DNA from: Thermoflexus hugenholtzii JAD2 | GTDB lineage: Bacteria; Chloroflexota; Anaerolineae; Thermoflexales; Thermoflexaceae | DNA: 64,000 bases | Assembly: GCF_900187885.1 (NCBI RefSeq) | Contig: NZ_FYEK01000003.1 | Location: 186,001-250,000, forward strand | Direction: 5' to 3' | In this document: positions 37,958 to 46,337 of the stretch, piece by piece | Position numbering within the stretch: position 1 is the stretch's first letter | Layout: every line of letters begins with the position of its first letter | The notes under the pieces: model-generated | What the model was told of the DNA's origin: nothing | The model's input: the letters and a program-made list of their open reading frames with translations, nothing else | Databases searched by the model: none | Position numbers and translations under genes: made by a program

Positions 37958-38015
37958 AACCGTATTTTCCACAGGCTCCCCCCTGTGTTTTTCCTTAGGG
38001 GCCCACCTGTGGAAA
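37958..38015 (-). promoter_or_regulatory. Shared two-hairpin leader element, copy A
   Basis: On minus, an imperfect hairpin (TTTCC...GGAAA arms) is followed by CACAGG-N6-CCTGTG and then GAAAATACGGTT. It aligns without gaps to copy B at 42362-42419 over 58 bases with 43 identities. The six-base loop of hairpin 2 differs completely while both stems of hairpin 2 are identical. Confidence 0.6.
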
Positions 38016-38241
38016 CCACCGGGGCTTGCTCTTCTGGAGCGCCGCACACCCCTTGGGATCCAAGCGCTGCGAAAGGGGAAAACCCGAAGAAAGGGTCCGC
38101 GGGGAGGCCTGGACCAGAAAGTCGAGGGGAAGCCTCATTCTCCAACTTCGGGGGTGCACACCCAGAGCACATCGCCTACGTCCACGATCCCTTCTCCAAA
38201 AGGGCGCTCAGTCGGAACGCCATGCGCCCCAGCCGCTCCCC

Positions 38242-38252
38242 TCTGGTATCAT
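38242..38252 (+). promoter_or_regulatory. Extended -10 promoter of zwf
   Basis: TGGTATCAT (TGn plus TATCAT at 38247-38252) lies 33 bases before the zwf ATG. Motif only. Confidence 0.35.
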
Positions 38253-38284
38253 GTCCCGCAAAGCCTGAATCCCGGTGGCTCAGG

Positions 38285-39802
38285 ATGGAACGACCGGTTT
38301 CTTACCCGCCCATCGCCCTCGTTCTCTTCGGCGCCAGCGGCGATCTGGTCTGGCGCAAGCTGGCCCCCGCCCTCTTCGATCTCTACGGAGACGGCTGGCT
38401 GCCGGAGGGCTGGACGGTGCTGGGGGTCGGGCGGAGCCCGCTGAACGACGAGTCCTTCCGCGCTCGCCTCCTGGACGGCATCCGCCGCTTCGCCCGCCGC
38501 CGCCCCGACGAGTCCCTCTGGAGCGACTTCGCCGGCCGGCTCTTCTACCTCCAGGGGGATTACGATGATCCCACTCTCTACGCATCGCTGCGCCAGCGGC
38601 TCGAGGCCCTGGGCGATGAGACGGCCCAGCACGTCTTTTATCTGGCGGTGCCCCCCGGCGTCACCGAGACCATTGTGGACCACCTCAGCGCGGCCGGCCT
38701 GGTGAAGGACCCCTCGCACCACCGCGTGGTGATCGAGAAGCCCTTCGGCCACGACCTGCCTTCCGCCCGCCGGCTCAACGCCCGCCTGCGCCAGTTCCTG
38801 GAAGAGGATCAGATCTACCGCCTGGACCACTACCTGGGCAAGGACACGGTGCAGAACATCCTGGCCCTGCGCTTCGCCAACGCCTTCTTCGAGCCGGTGT
38901 GGAACCGCCAGTATATCGACCATGTGCAGATCACCGTCGCCGAGACGGTGGGGGTCGAACACCGGGGCGGCTACTACGACCAGACCGGCGCCCTCCGCGA
39001 CATGGTCCAGAGCCACCTGCTGCAGATCCTCTGCCTGATCGCCATGGAGCCCCCCGTCTCCCTCACACCGGAGGAGATCCACCACAAGAAGCTCGAGGTG
39101 CTGCGGGCCATCCGCCCCATCCCTCCGGATCAGGTCCACCTTTACGCCGTGCGCGGCCAATATGGTCAGGGCCGCCCGGCCGGTGAGAAGATCCCCGCCT
39201 ATCGGGAGGAGCCTGGTGTGGATCCGCAGTCGAACACCGAAACCTACGTGGCCTTGAAGCTCTTCATCGACAACTGGCGCTGGCAGGGAGTGCCCTTCTA
39301 CCTGCGCACCGGCAAGCGCCTCCCGGTCCGGGCTTCCGAGGTCTCCATCACCTTCCGGCCGGTGCCCCACCGGGCGTTCCCGGAGTCCGCCGTCCGCTCC
39401 TGGCAGCCCAACCGCCTGATCCTGCGCCTGCAGCCCGCAGAAGGCGTCCTCTTCCGCTTCCAGGCCAAAGTCCCGGGCCCGGTGATGCGCCTCCAGCCGG
39501 TGGACATGCACTTTCTCTACGAGGAGATGTTCGGGAGCCGGCCACCGGAGGCCTATGAGACCCTGCTCCTGGATCTCATCCGTGGAGACACCACCCAATC
39601 CCTGGACGCCGCCTGGGTGGAGGCCGCGTGGGAGGTGATCCAGCCCATCCTGGAGGCCTGGTCCGCCCAGCCCCCCACGGACTTCCCGAACTATCCGGCC
39701 GGCACGTGGGGCCCGTCGGCGGCGGAGGCCCTCATCGCCCGCGACGGTCGATCCTGGGATCTCCCCACCATCCTGGATCCTGTGGGAGCGACGCCCGGAT
39801 GA
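38285..39802 (+). CDS. zwf: Glucose-6-phosphate 1-dehydrogenase
   Basis: A 505-residue enzyme of the oxidative pentose phosphate pathway that oxidises glucose-6-phosphate to 6-phosphogluconolactone with NADP or NAD. The coenzyme motif is [19 protein letters not shown] near residue 14, EKPFGHDL is conserved, and the substrate motif [10 protein letters not shown] contains the active-site His and Lys. The ATG at 38285 places the Rossmann motif correctly. Its stop overlaps the start of pgl (ATGA), so the first two steps of the pathway are coupled. The usual Ala of GASGDLA is Val here, a minor variation. Confidence 0.96.
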   Translation: MERPVSYPPIALVLFGASGDLVWRKLAPALFDLYGDGWLPEGWTVLGVGRSPLNDESFRARLLDGIRRFARRRPDESLWSDFAGRLFYLQGDYDDPTLYASLRQRLEALGDETAQHVFYLAVPPGVTETIVDHLSAAGLVKDPSHHRVVIEKPFGHDLPSARRLNARLRQFLEEDQIYRLDHYLGKDTVQNILALRFANAFFEPVWNRQYIDHVQITVAETVGVEHRGGYYDQTGALRDMVQSHLLQILCLIAMEPPVSLTPEEIHHKKLEVLRAIRPIPPDQVHLYAVRGQYGQGRPAGEKIPAYREEPGVDPQSNTETYVALKLFIDNWRWQGVPFYLRTGKRLPVRASEVSITFRPVPHRAFPESAVRSWQPNRLILRLQPAEGVLFRFQAKVPGPVMRLQPVDMHFLYEEMFGSRPPEAYETLLLDLIRGDTTQSLDAAWVEAAWEVIQPILEAWSAQPPTDFPNYPAGTWGPSAAEALIARDGRSWDLPTILDPVGATPG

Positions 39803-40521
39803 TCCGCGTCTTCCCCGATGCGGAAGCGCTGAGCCGGGCCGCGGCGGCCCTTTTCGCCCGCGCCGCGCGACGCACTGTCCGAAACAGCGGACGGTTCATC
39901 GTCGCCCTCTCCGGCGGGCAGACACCACGCCGGACTTACGAACGGCTGGCCTGCCCGGAATGCCGCGACGCGGTCCCCTGGGAGGCCGTGCACATCTTCT
40001 GGGGGGATGAGCGCTGCGTGCCCTTCGAGGATCCCCGGAGCAACGCCCGGATGGCCCACGAGGCCCTCTTGCGCTATGTCCCCATCCCTGCCCATCAGAT
40101 CCATCCGATTCGGTGCGAGGGGGACCCGGAGACAGCCGCCGCCCGCTATGAGGCGCTTTTGCGTTCGTTCTTCGTAGAAGCGCCCCCGCGCTTCGATCTG
40201 ATCCTCCTGGGCCTGGGGGAGGACGGCCACACGGCCTCCCTGTTCCCTTTTCATCCGGCGGTGACGGAGCAGAGACGCTGGGTGGCAGCCGTGCCAGAAG
40301 CGGATCCACCGCGGGTGACCCTGACGCTGCCGATCCTGAACCAGGCCCGCCGAGTGGTCTTCCTGGTGACCGGGGCCCGCAAGGCCGGGATCCTGCGGGA
40401 GGTGCTTCAGGAACCCCCCGATCCCCTCCGCCGGCCCGCCCAGGGGGTCCGCCCGGGGCCGGGCCGCGTGCTGTGGCTGGTGGACGCCGCGGCCGCGTCG
40501 GAGCTCCTCTCCCCTCGGTGA
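39799..40521 (+). CDS. pgl: 6-phosphogluconolactonase
   Basis: A 240-residue hydrolase of the DevB/SOL type that opens 6-phosphogluconolactone. Conserved elements are [35 protein letters not shown] and [17 protein letters not shown]. The start overlaps the zwf stop by four bases (ATGA). Unlike many Chloroflexota loci, gnd and opcA are not seen here, so the pair may feed NADPH alone or supply an oxidative branch completed elsewhere. Confidence 0.94.
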   Translation: MIRVFPDAEALSRAAAALFARAARRTVRNSGRFIVALSGGQTPRRTYERLACPECRDAVPWEAVHIFWGDERCVPFEDPRSNARMAHEALLRYVPIPAHQIHPIRCEGDPETAAARYEALLRSFFVEAPPRFDLILLGLGEDGHTASLFPFHPAVTEQRRWVAAVPEADPPRVTLTLPILNQARRVVFLVTGARKAGILREVLQEPPDPLRRPAQGVRPGPGRVLWLVDAAAASELLSPR

Positions 40522-40600
40522 GTGGGGAAGAAGCCCGCTTTCCGAACCGCTCCGGGAAGCGGCGGATGCCGAGGGGACCGGCAACCGAAAAGCCGATGGG

Positions 40601-41563
40601 TCAGGGCAAGGGAGGAGCAGGCGAAGACCCCGGACCTCCCGTCGTGAAGCGGAACCGGTAAGGGCGCTCGCCCCATCGGAAGATCCGCACCTCCACCGGG
40701 GCCTGAGGGCGCAGAGGAAACTCCGGATCGAAAGAGAGCCCCATGTCCTGCCAGTGCGTGATGCCCGGGATCGCTTCCCCGGTATCCGCATATCGAACGG
40801 AGATCCCACCTCCGCCTCCGGATCCGAAGAGGAGCTCCCGGATCCGCCCGCCCCGCGGAGGACCGAGCTCCACCACGATGACGATATCCGGAGGCACTTC
40901 GCGCGCCCCAGCCGGGGGGATGGTTCGAGGGACCTGCGGGGTGGTCATCCACCCGACGAAGGCCCCCAGCAGGAAGAGGGGGAAGGCCGGCGCGATGCCG
41001 GCTCGAAGGAACGCCTTCCCTCGCCCAGGGGACTCCTGGAGGATCCACCCCCACACGGCTCGAAACCCTGCCGTCAGACCGGCGGCTCCGGCTACCCCAT
41101 ACAGGAGCAGCAGCACCCCGGCCGTCCAATGGGGGAAGATCGCGCTCGGGCCAGGGGTTAACCCTCGTCCCCATCCGGATAAGGCTCCGATCATCCAGAC
41201 CACCGGGCCCATCCACAACCCAGCGGAGAGGAGGAAAGCGCTCCGCCAGAACCAGCGGGACCATAGGCCGTGGTCGTGTTCCCAGCCCCGCGCCGCCAGT
41301 ATCCAGCCGAGGAGCCCCATCAGCATCCACATCAGCACCACTGGAGGAGAGAAGAACAGGAGCGGGTCATCCGGATCCCCGATCGCCGGAGGCCAGAGCG
41401 CTGTCCCGATCAACGCCGTCCCGCCCAAGATGGCTGCACCGACGGGGAAGACCGTCCGCAGCGCCCGCCACCGGCGGGCTCGAATCCATCGATGAGAGAG
41501 GGGAAGAGAACAAGCGGGGCCAACCGATGGACCCACCGTCTCCGTCCAGGCGTGGAGAAGCAA
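40601..41563 (-). CDS. Unknown polytopic membrane protein with C-terminal soluble domain
   Basis: Up to 320 residues with about five membrane helices between residues 35 and 230 (AAILGGTALIGTALW, PPVVLMWMLMGLLGWILAA, LLLLYGVAGAAGLTAG) and a C-terminal beta-rich domain with a Gly run (LFGSGGGGGISVRYADTGEAI). No family is recognised. The start is uncertain: the longest frame opens with a TTG at 41563, and a GTG nine codons later is equally plausible. It is divergent from the NarL-type regulator gene. Confidence 0.5.
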   Translation of the reverse strand: MLLHAWTETVGPSVGPACSLPLSHRWIRARRWRALRTVFPVGAAILGGTALIGTALWPPAIGDPDDPLLFFSPPVVLMWMLMGLLGWILAARGWEHDHGLWSRWFWRSAFLLSAGLWMGPVVWMIGALSGWGRGLTPGPSAIFPHWTAGVLLLLYGVAGAAGLTAGFRAVWGWILQESPGRGKAFLRAGIAPAFPLFLLGAFVGWMTTPQVPRTIPPAGAREVPPDIVIVVELGPPRGGRIRELLFGSGGGGGISVRYADTGEAIPGITHWQDMGLSFDPEFPLRPQAPVEVRIFRWGERPYRFRFTTGGPGSSPAPPLP

Positions 41564-41607
41564 AAGGGACCACTTCGGTCCGAGTCGCCTGGCCGTCCCC
41601 CCTCGGA

Positions 41608-41618
41608 CGTGCTATAGT
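41608..41618 (+). promoter_or_regulatory. Extended -10 promoter of the NarL-type regulator
   Basis: TGCTATAGT (TGn plus TATAGT, hexamer 41613-41618) lies 35 bases before the regulator ATG. The -35 is poor. Confidence 0.4.
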
Positions 41619-41652
41619 TGGAGCGGACGAATCCAGAGGCCGACAATCGGAG

Positions 41653-42315
41653 ATGGAGCCGATCCGCATCCTGGTGGCGGATGATCACCCGCCCCTGCGT
41701 CTGGGCCTGCGGATATTGCTCGAGCAGCAACCGGGGATGCAGGTGGTTGCGGAAGCGGGGGATGGGGAAACGGCTCTGACGCTGTTGGAAGACATCCGCC
41801 CCGATGTGGCCATCCTCGACATCCGCCTGCCCCGTCGCGACGGCCTCGCCCTCGCCCGGGAGATCCGGGAACGCGGCTGGCCCATCCGCATCCTGCTGCT
41901 GAGCGCCTATGAGGAGGCCGACCTGGTCCGCCAGGCGCTGGCCCTCGGCGTGGAGGGATACCTCCTCAAACACGAAGGCCTTGAGGCCATCGTCACGGCG
42001 GTCCGAAGCGTGGCGCGGGGCCTAACTGCCTTCAGCCCGGAGATCCTCGCCCGCGCTCAGGAGCTGTCCTCCCGGGGATCGGAAGGGCTGACCGAACGGG
42101 AGCGGGAGGTCCTGGCCCTGGTGGCCGAAGGGCTCACCCGCCGGGCCATCGCCGAACGCCTGGGGATCTCCCCGCGGACCGTGGACTATCATCTGAACCA
42201 GATCTTCCAGCGGCTGAGGGTGAACAGCCAGGCCGCGGCGGTTTGCGAGGCGATCCGCCGGGGATGGCTCCGGATCCCATCCGGCGATTCGCCGGAGGCG
42301 CATGGGTCTGGGTGA
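41653..42315 (+). CDS. NarL/FixJ-type response regulator
   Basis: A 220-residue two-domain regulator. The receiver domain (1-120) has the acidic pair DD at residues 10-11, phospho-acceptor Asp56 in AILDIRLP, a Ser in LLLSAYEE and the conserved Lys in GYLLKHEG. The C-terminal LuxR-type helix-turn-helix is LTEREREVLALVAEGLT followed by AIAERLGISPRTVDYHLNQI. No HisKA_3-type partner kinase is adjacent, so its signal is unknown. It is divergent from the unknown membrane protein gene. Confidence 0.92.
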   Translation: MEPIRILVADDHPPLRLGLRILLEQQPGMQVVAEAGDGETALTLLEDIRPDVAILDIRLPRRDGLALAREIRERGWPIRILLLSAYEEADLVRQALALGVEGYLLKHEGLEAIVTAVRSVARGLTAFSPEILARAQELSSRGSEGLTEREREVLALVAEGLTRRAIAERLGISPRTVDYHLNQIFQRLRVNSQAAAVCEAIRRGWLRIPSGDSPEAHGSG

Positions 42316-42361
42316 AGGATTCGCGCGCTCCGGACGCTTCGCGCATCCGGATGCCGGGGGT

Positions 42362-42419
42362 CTTCCCCAGGGGGCCCCCTGGGGAAATTCACAGGCCCTC
42401 CCCTGTGGAAAATACCGTT
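42362..42419 (+). promoter_or_regulatory. Shared two-hairpin leader element, copy B
   Basis: A perfect 24-base palindrome (half TTCCCCAGGGGG, 42363-42386) is followed by CACAGG-N6-CCTGTG (42390-42407) and then GAAAATACCGTT. It lies 60 bases before the exported-protein gene at 42480, the same place and orientation as copy A. It could alternatively terminate the upstream regulator gene, but no T-tract follows. Confidence 0.6.
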
Positions 42420-42479
42420 GCGCACCATTGATCGATTGAGGACAATGAATTCAGGAAATCCCACTGTGGGAGGAAAGCC

Positions 42480-43214
42480 ATGTCCAAGCTGCGCGCAATG
42501 GGATGGCGCATTCTGCTGGCCCTGGCGCTGGGTCTGGGCAGCCTGGGGGCAGGCCCGGTCGCCGGTCCTACACCCCCGCAGACCGAACTGGACCCTCCCC
42601 GTTGCTTCCCCCACGCCCAGCTTTGGGAGCTGGCTCAGCGTGCCCATGAGAACCCGAATCTATGGCCATCAGAGGAACCATCAAAGAAAATAGAAATATT
42701 AGAACGACTATCATCTCCATCTTGCGAGGCAGATGCCTGGTGGATTATGTATTACTTCCTGGTTTTAGATGGATACGATCGCAACAAAGCCATCGAAATC
42801 ATCCAAGGAGCCAAAATCGAGCGGGAGCAACATTTTCGCCAGTTGGAGAAACTAGAAAAGGGAGAGGTTGCACCGTTTCAGGGATCCTGCACACAACCCG
42901 TAGAGGAAGGTGCTCCTACTGGCGGGGTGAGCTTCTGCACGTTCGTTGAAGAGGATTGGAACTGTGATGGCGACCCCAGCGACCGGGAGTATGATTTCCT
43001 TTTCCCGATGCCCTGCTATGGAAACCCAGGTTATCTTCGATGGAGATCTAATAATTGGCAAGTTGCGTGGACATTTCGAATCATATATGGTGGTAACTTG
43101 CTCGGCCATGATCTTTGCAACTACTCAAAGTGGCTGTGTATAGGGGACCGGGGAGTCAACCTTGCCGGGGGCCCGACCCAGGTGCGAAACAGCCTAGAGC
43201 TGCGACATCCATGA
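42480..43214 (+). CDS. Cysteine-rich exported protein, founder of a tandem paralogue family
   Basis: A 244-residue protein. Signal peptide ILLALALGLGSLGAGPVAG, then a mature region with eight cysteines (RCFPH, SPSCEAD, GSCTQP, SFCTF, WNCDGD, MPCYG, DLCNYSKWLC), so probably disulfide-linked. No known family. Base composition changes along the gene: the first 130 bases and the VAPFQGSCTQP-to-SFCTF stretch are GC-rich and almost identical to the next gene, while the middle is AT-rich and diverged. A GGGAGGAAA ribosome site precedes the ATG, and the shared leader element lies further upstream. Confidence 0.6.
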   Translation: MSKLRAMGWRILLALALGLGSLGAGPVAGPTPPQTELDPPRCFPHAQLWELAQRAHENPNLWPSEEPSKKIEILERLSSPSCEADAWWIMYYFLVLDGYDRNKAIEIIQGAKIEREQHFRQLEKLEKGEVAPFQGSCTQPVEEGAPTGGVSFCTFVEEDWNCDGDPSDREYDFLFPMPCYGNPGYLRWRSNNWQVAWTFRIIYGGNLLGHDLCNYSKWLCIGDRGVNLAGGPTQVRNSLELRHP

Positions 43215-43278
43215 ACCTGAGAGAAATTACGGAATTGAGGCCTAACTTCATGACGCGATATATTGGGAGGGAAAAGCC

Positions 43279-43737
43279 ATGTCCAAGCGGCGCGCGGTTG
43301 GGGGGCGCCTCCTGCTGGCCCTGGCGCTGGGTCTGGGCAGCCTGGGGGCAGGCCCGGTCGCCGGTCCTACACCTCCCCACACCGAACTGGACCCTCCCCG
43401 TTGCTTCCCCCACGCCCAGCTCCGAGAACTGGCTCAACATTTCCATGATCACCCAAACTTTTCGCCTTCAAAGGAAATAGATGAGCGAATAATGTCTCCA
43501 TTTTGCGAACCAGATTTTTGGTGGATTGGTTATTACTTTCTGATTTTAGATGGTTATGATCATGATCACGCTCTTGAAATCATTCAAGGAGTCAAGATCG
43601 AACGGGAGCAGCATCTTCGCCAGTTGGAGAAGGGAGAGGTTGCACCGTTTCAGGGATCCTGCACACAACCCGTAGAGGAAGGTGCTCCTACTGGCGGGGT
43701 GAGCTTCTGCACGTTCGGTGAAGAAGATATGATTTGA
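43279..43737 (+). CDS. Truncated tandem paralogue of the preceding exported protein
   Basis: A 152-residue protein whose signal peptide and first 45 residues nearly match the 42.48 kb gene (CFPHAQLRELAQ), as does the segment VAPFQGSCTQPVEEGAPTGG. It then stops at FGEEDMI, where the longer paralogue continues for about 90 residues. The missing 3' part reappears, decayed, at 45.28-45.50 kb, so this is probably the 5' half of a gene split by an insertion. It could still make a secreted four-cysteine protein. Ribosome site GGGAGGGAAAA. Confidence 0.55.
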   Translation: MSKRRAVGGRLLLALALGLGSLGAGPVAGPTPPHTELDPPRCFPHAQLRELAQHFHDHPNFSPSKEIDERIMSPFCEPDFWWIGYYFLILDGYDHDHALEIIQGVKIEREQHLRQLEKGEVAPFQGSCTQPVEEGAPTGGVSFCTFGEEDMI

Positions 43738-43779
43738 TGTAGATTAAGAAAACAGCAAATTCAATCCAGGAGGACAGCC

Positions 43780-44334
43780 ATGATAAGGAATTTTGAGAAT
43801 CTCAACATTTGGGCACTACCTCTCAACAAATATCTTTTTGCAATTTTGTTGGTTTCTTTGGGTTTGTTCTCTCTGATAATTGCTCATTATGCTTATGCGA
43901 ATTACGATTTCTGTGGAGCTCGTCCAGGAACTTACTCATCTTGTAATAATTACATGTCATTTCAGGACGCTCTTGCCTATGCAGAACACCGAATGATCGA
44001 CACATTTCGGCCTCCAGATCCGTATCATATTACTTTCATCATGACTTCATGGTATCCAAAAGTCTATCGAGGAGCCCCAATTTATACGTGCTACTGGATT
44101 ATGGATAATTTTAATAGCAGGATGATTTACCGAAATTGTGACTATAATGGTCGATATCTAAACGATTACTCAAATATTACCATATCAACAGGCGTTACGG
44201 CCGGTTATTATCCCGGAAGGGATCCGACAACCACTCTGGAGATTCGCAATGCGGATCCCTTCACATGCGCATCCAGGCCATGGGATTGCAGGGTATATGC
44301 TCAAGCGAGCTCTTTCTATGTTATCTGGCCCTAA
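43780..44334 (+). CDS. AT-rich orphan exported protein
   Basis: A 184-residue protein with one N-terminal hydrophobic segment (YLFAILLVSLGLFSLIIAHYAYA) that may be a signal peptide or anchor. The mature part is rich in Tyr, Asn and Asp with five cysteines (YDFCGARPG, SSCNNY, YTCYW, RNCDYNG, TCASRPWDC). No family recognised. Codon use is strongly AT-biased compared with the flanks. An AGGAGG ribosome site supports the start. It lies in the stretch that interrupts the split paralogue. Confidence 0.55.
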   Translation: MIRNFENLNIWALPLNKYLFAILLVSLGLFSLIIAHYAYANYDFCGARPGTYSSCNNYMSFQDALAYAEHRMIDTFRPPDPYHITFIMTSWYPKVYRGAPIYTCYWIMDNFNSRMIYRNCDYNGRYLNDYSNITISTGVTAGYYPGRDPTTTLEIRNADPFTCASRPWDCRVYAQASSFYVIWP

Positions 44335-44346
44335 TGGAGGTGCACG

Positions 44347-44868
44347 ATGAAACTCCGTCCTCTCGCTGTCCTGTTGTCTCTACTTTGGATCCCTTTGGTG
44401 CTTCTGATGTTCGGATCTGTACGCGCTCCAATGCCCGTTCATGCGGTTCAGGAGCCCCCGTTTGGAGTGTCCGGCGAGCCTTTAGAGTCGGCTCTCCGCC
44501 GGATCTCCTTCCCGATTTGGCTTCCCACCTGGCTGCCCTTTACGCCCACAACGCCCCTCGCCTTCGTCATCAACCATCCCAATGGGGTCCAGACCATTCA
44601 CATCGATTATGTGGATCCTCAAAGTCGGGCTTTTGTGGAGATATCCATCACAAATCATCCTGTAAATACGATATCAGAGCGTTATAAATTGCAGAAAGTA
44701 ATCGTAAATGGGGAATACGAAGGAGTTTTCGTCGATAATGGGATAGTTCAGATGTTGTCCTGGAATCAAGAGGGGATTTCCATTATGATCACCGCCTCAC
44801 GATCCGATCATCCCTATCCGATTTCTATACTTTTACAGATCGCAGCGCATCTGAAGCGCGTCCAATAA
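44347..44868 (+). CDS. Exported protein with DUF4367-like C-terminal domain
   Basis: A 173-residue protein with a signal or anchor segment (LAVLLSLLWIPLVLLMFGSV). The domain FPIWLPTWLPFTPTTPLAFV...VNGEYEGVFVDNG...LSWNQEGISIMITAS...LLQIAAHLKRV follows the pattern seen in DUF4367 proteins and the C-terminal part of anti-sigma-associated lipoproteins: a 'polypyrimidine-like' proline start, an ING/VNG strand, an SW-x-GI strand and a final helix. Function unknown. It starts 13 bases after the previous gene and is probably co-transcribed. Confidence 0.6.
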   Translation: MKLRPLAVLLSLLWIPLVLLMFGSVRAPMPVHAVQEPPFGVSGEPLESALRRISFPIWLPTWLPFTPTTPLAFVINHPNGVQTIHIDYVDPQSRAFVEISITNHPVNTISERYKLQKVIVNGEYEGVFVDNGIVQMLSWNQEGISIMITASRSDHPYPISILLQIAAHLKRVQ

Positions 44869-44969
44869 ATTGTTTAATAAAAATCGAATGATAGGCTCAT
44901 CCCTTCCAATGATCGGAGATTGGGGGTATACTCTGCGGGGGAGAGGAAATCCGAGGGGGAGGGCGAGGC

Positions 44970-45265
44970 ATGGACCGTGAAGCGGTCCGGGAGGTTTTTC
45001 TCCCAGGTCGGGAAGATTGCCCGGAATACTTGAGGAAGATGCGGTGGAAGGAGAGGGTGAAATGCACTTGTTGCGGATCTTTGAAAATTTGGGCGGATGG
45101 TTACACTCGGAAAGGGGCTCGGAAGTATGAATGTTGTGAGTGGGGAAGATATTTGAACGATCTGACTGGGACGATTTTTGAGGGCCATCATTTCCAGATT
45201 GAGGAAATGTTTTACATGTGAAGGAGATGGAGGCAAAGTCAACCTTCCGGATTTCTGAAGAATTG
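44970..45265 (+). pseudogene. Decayed IS1595-like transposase, N-terminal zinc-ribbon part
   Basis: An 83-codon frame (to 45221) encodes the start of a transposase: RWKERVKCTCCGSLKIWADG, KGARKYECCEWGRYLNDLTG and TIFEGHHFQIEEMF. It matches the zinc-ribbon plus 'NDLTGTIF' pattern of IS1595-type DDE transposases, with the second CxxC degraded to CCEW. After a stop, the sequence continues in another frame with STFRISEELGRDG, resembling the following helix. The catalytic DDE domain is absent, so it is inactive. No terminal inverted repeats were identified. Confidence 0.6.
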
Positions 45266-45275
45266 GGTCGGGATG

Positions 45276-45500
45276 GTGAATCGATTCTTCTTCCCGACGC
45301 CCTGGTATGGAAACCCAGATGATCTTTGATGGCGATCGAATAATGGATATGTTGCGTGGGCATTTCGAGTCTTATATGGTGGTAGCTTGCTCGGCCATGA
45401 TTTTTGCAACTACTCAAAGTGGCTGTGTATAGGGGATCAAGGAGTCACTGCTGCCGGAGGCCCGACCCGGGTGCGAGACAGCCTGGAGCTGTGACATCCT
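45276..45500 (+). pseudogene. 3' fragment of the cysteine-rich exported-protein family
   Basis: The sequence is collinear with the last 70 codons of the 42.48 kb gene. The read-through frame gives FPTPWYGNPDDL-stop-WRSNNGYVAWAF, then LLGHDFCNYSKWLCIGD and GGPTRVRDSLEL-stop. The internal TGA and the terminal TGA both replace CGA codons of the intact paralogue. It begins at about the residue where the truncated paralogue at 43.28 kb ends, lacking only about a dozen codons between them. Confidence 0.65.
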
Positions 45501-45548
45501 TGAGTCGGAGGGCATTCGAGGGCAGCCTTTCGAACCGCTCGCAGGGTG

Positions 45549-45625
45549 CGTGGGTTCCAGAGGATGGGGCTCGGGGCGGGTCTGCGCGGGGTCCCGCCCC
45601 GCCCCGGGAGGCGCTCGAACCCACG
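45549..45625. repeat. 77-base nested inverted repeat
   Basis: Outer arms CGTGGGTTC and GAACCCACG enclose inner arms GGGGCGGG and CCCGCCCC. It could be a termination structure or a mobile-element end. A tRNA was considered and rejected because the arms do not form a cloverleaf. Confidence 0.45.
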
Positions 45626-45685
45626 GTGCTTCCCCCACGCTGAACTTGGAGTTGGCCCGAACCGCTCATCGCTCATGGGGAAAGA

Positions 45686-46120
45686 TCAGATCCCTGGTCC
45701 GCCCATCTGCGCCAGCGCCCGCCGGATCTCTGCGGCGACCTCGGAGAGGGGACGTTCCCGGCGGACCACCGGCGGCCGGGCCAGCCGTAACCCATCCCCC
45801 ACCCAGCGGGGGATCACATGCACGTGAAGGTGGAAGATCTCCTGGCCCCCGGCCCGCCCGTTGCTCTGAACCAGGTTCAGGCCGTCCGGGGAGAAGGCCT
45901 GGCGGATCGCCCGGGCCACCCGAACGGCCGTGCGCATCACCGCCGCCGCGTCCTCCTCATCGATATCGAAAACCGTGGCCGCATGGCGCTTGGGGATGAC
46001 CAAGGTGTGGCCCGGGTTGGCCGGGTTGATGTCCAAGAAGGCCATCGTCCGCTCATCCTCGTAGACGATCTCCGCCGGCTGCCGGCGCGCCACGATGTCG
46101 CAGAACACACACCCGCTCAT
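45686..46120 (-). CDS. HIT-family nucleotide hydrolase/transferase
   Basis: A 144-residue protein of the histidine-triad family (HinT/Fhit branch). It has the zinc-binding-like CVFC start (MSGCVFCDIVAR), the core DINPANPGHTLVIPKRH and the catalytic triad FHLHVHVIPR. It probably hydrolyses AMP-linked substrates; the physiological one is unknown. It is divergent from the hydrogenase maturation operon. Confidence 0.92.
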   Translation of the reverse strand: MSGCVFCDIVARRQPAEIVYEDERTMAFLDINPANPGHTLVIPKRHAATVFDIDEEDAAAVMRTAVRVARAIRQAFSPDGLNLVQSNGRAGGQEIFHLHVHVIPRWVGDGLRLARPPVVRRERPLSEVAAEIRRALAQMGGPGI

Positions 46121-46173
46121 CGATGGCCCTCCTCGATGAAAGTCTCCCGCTCGACCCGGGAGCCCGGGCTTTC

Positions 46174-46179
46174 ATTTTA
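46174..46179 (-). promoter_or_regulatory. -10 element of the HIT gene
   Basis: TAAAAT on minus, 54 bases before the start, with TTTCCG at 17 bases as a weak -35. Confidence 0.35.
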
Positions 46180-46337
46180 TCGGCTTTCCGCATCGTCGGA
46201 AACCGCCCTCGGGCCCTGGGCGCCGAGGCGCCGGCCAGGGCTGGCAGGGCAAACCCGGGCGGCCACAGTTCACGGATGCCCCATGTGCCTCCGCGAGAAG
46301 AGCAGAGATATACTTCGTCATGGGAGCGAGGACGCCC

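Larger units (their letters stand above)
37893..38284. other. 392-base divergent gap
   Basis: Holds the leader element of the minus-strand AT-rich operon and the promoter region of zwf. The open frame that continues upstream of zwf through this gap lacks conserved G6PD sequence and is not taken as coding. Confidence 0.55.
45222..45685. other. 464-base gap of gene remnants
   Basis: Besides the fragment above, the gap contains a short stretch near 45624-45665 that reads RCFPHAELGVG, a remnant of the conserved N-terminal segment of the same family, and a large inverted repeat. No intact gene is supported. Confidence 0.5.

Noticed and set aside
42480-45500. Diversity-generating retroelement
   Set aside because: The paralogues differ at many base types, not mainly at adenines, and no reverse transcriptase or template repeat is present in the window.
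45549-45640. tRNA gene
   Set aside because: GGGTTCGAG on minus resembles a T-loop, but no T-stem complement, anticodon arm or acceptor stem forms.
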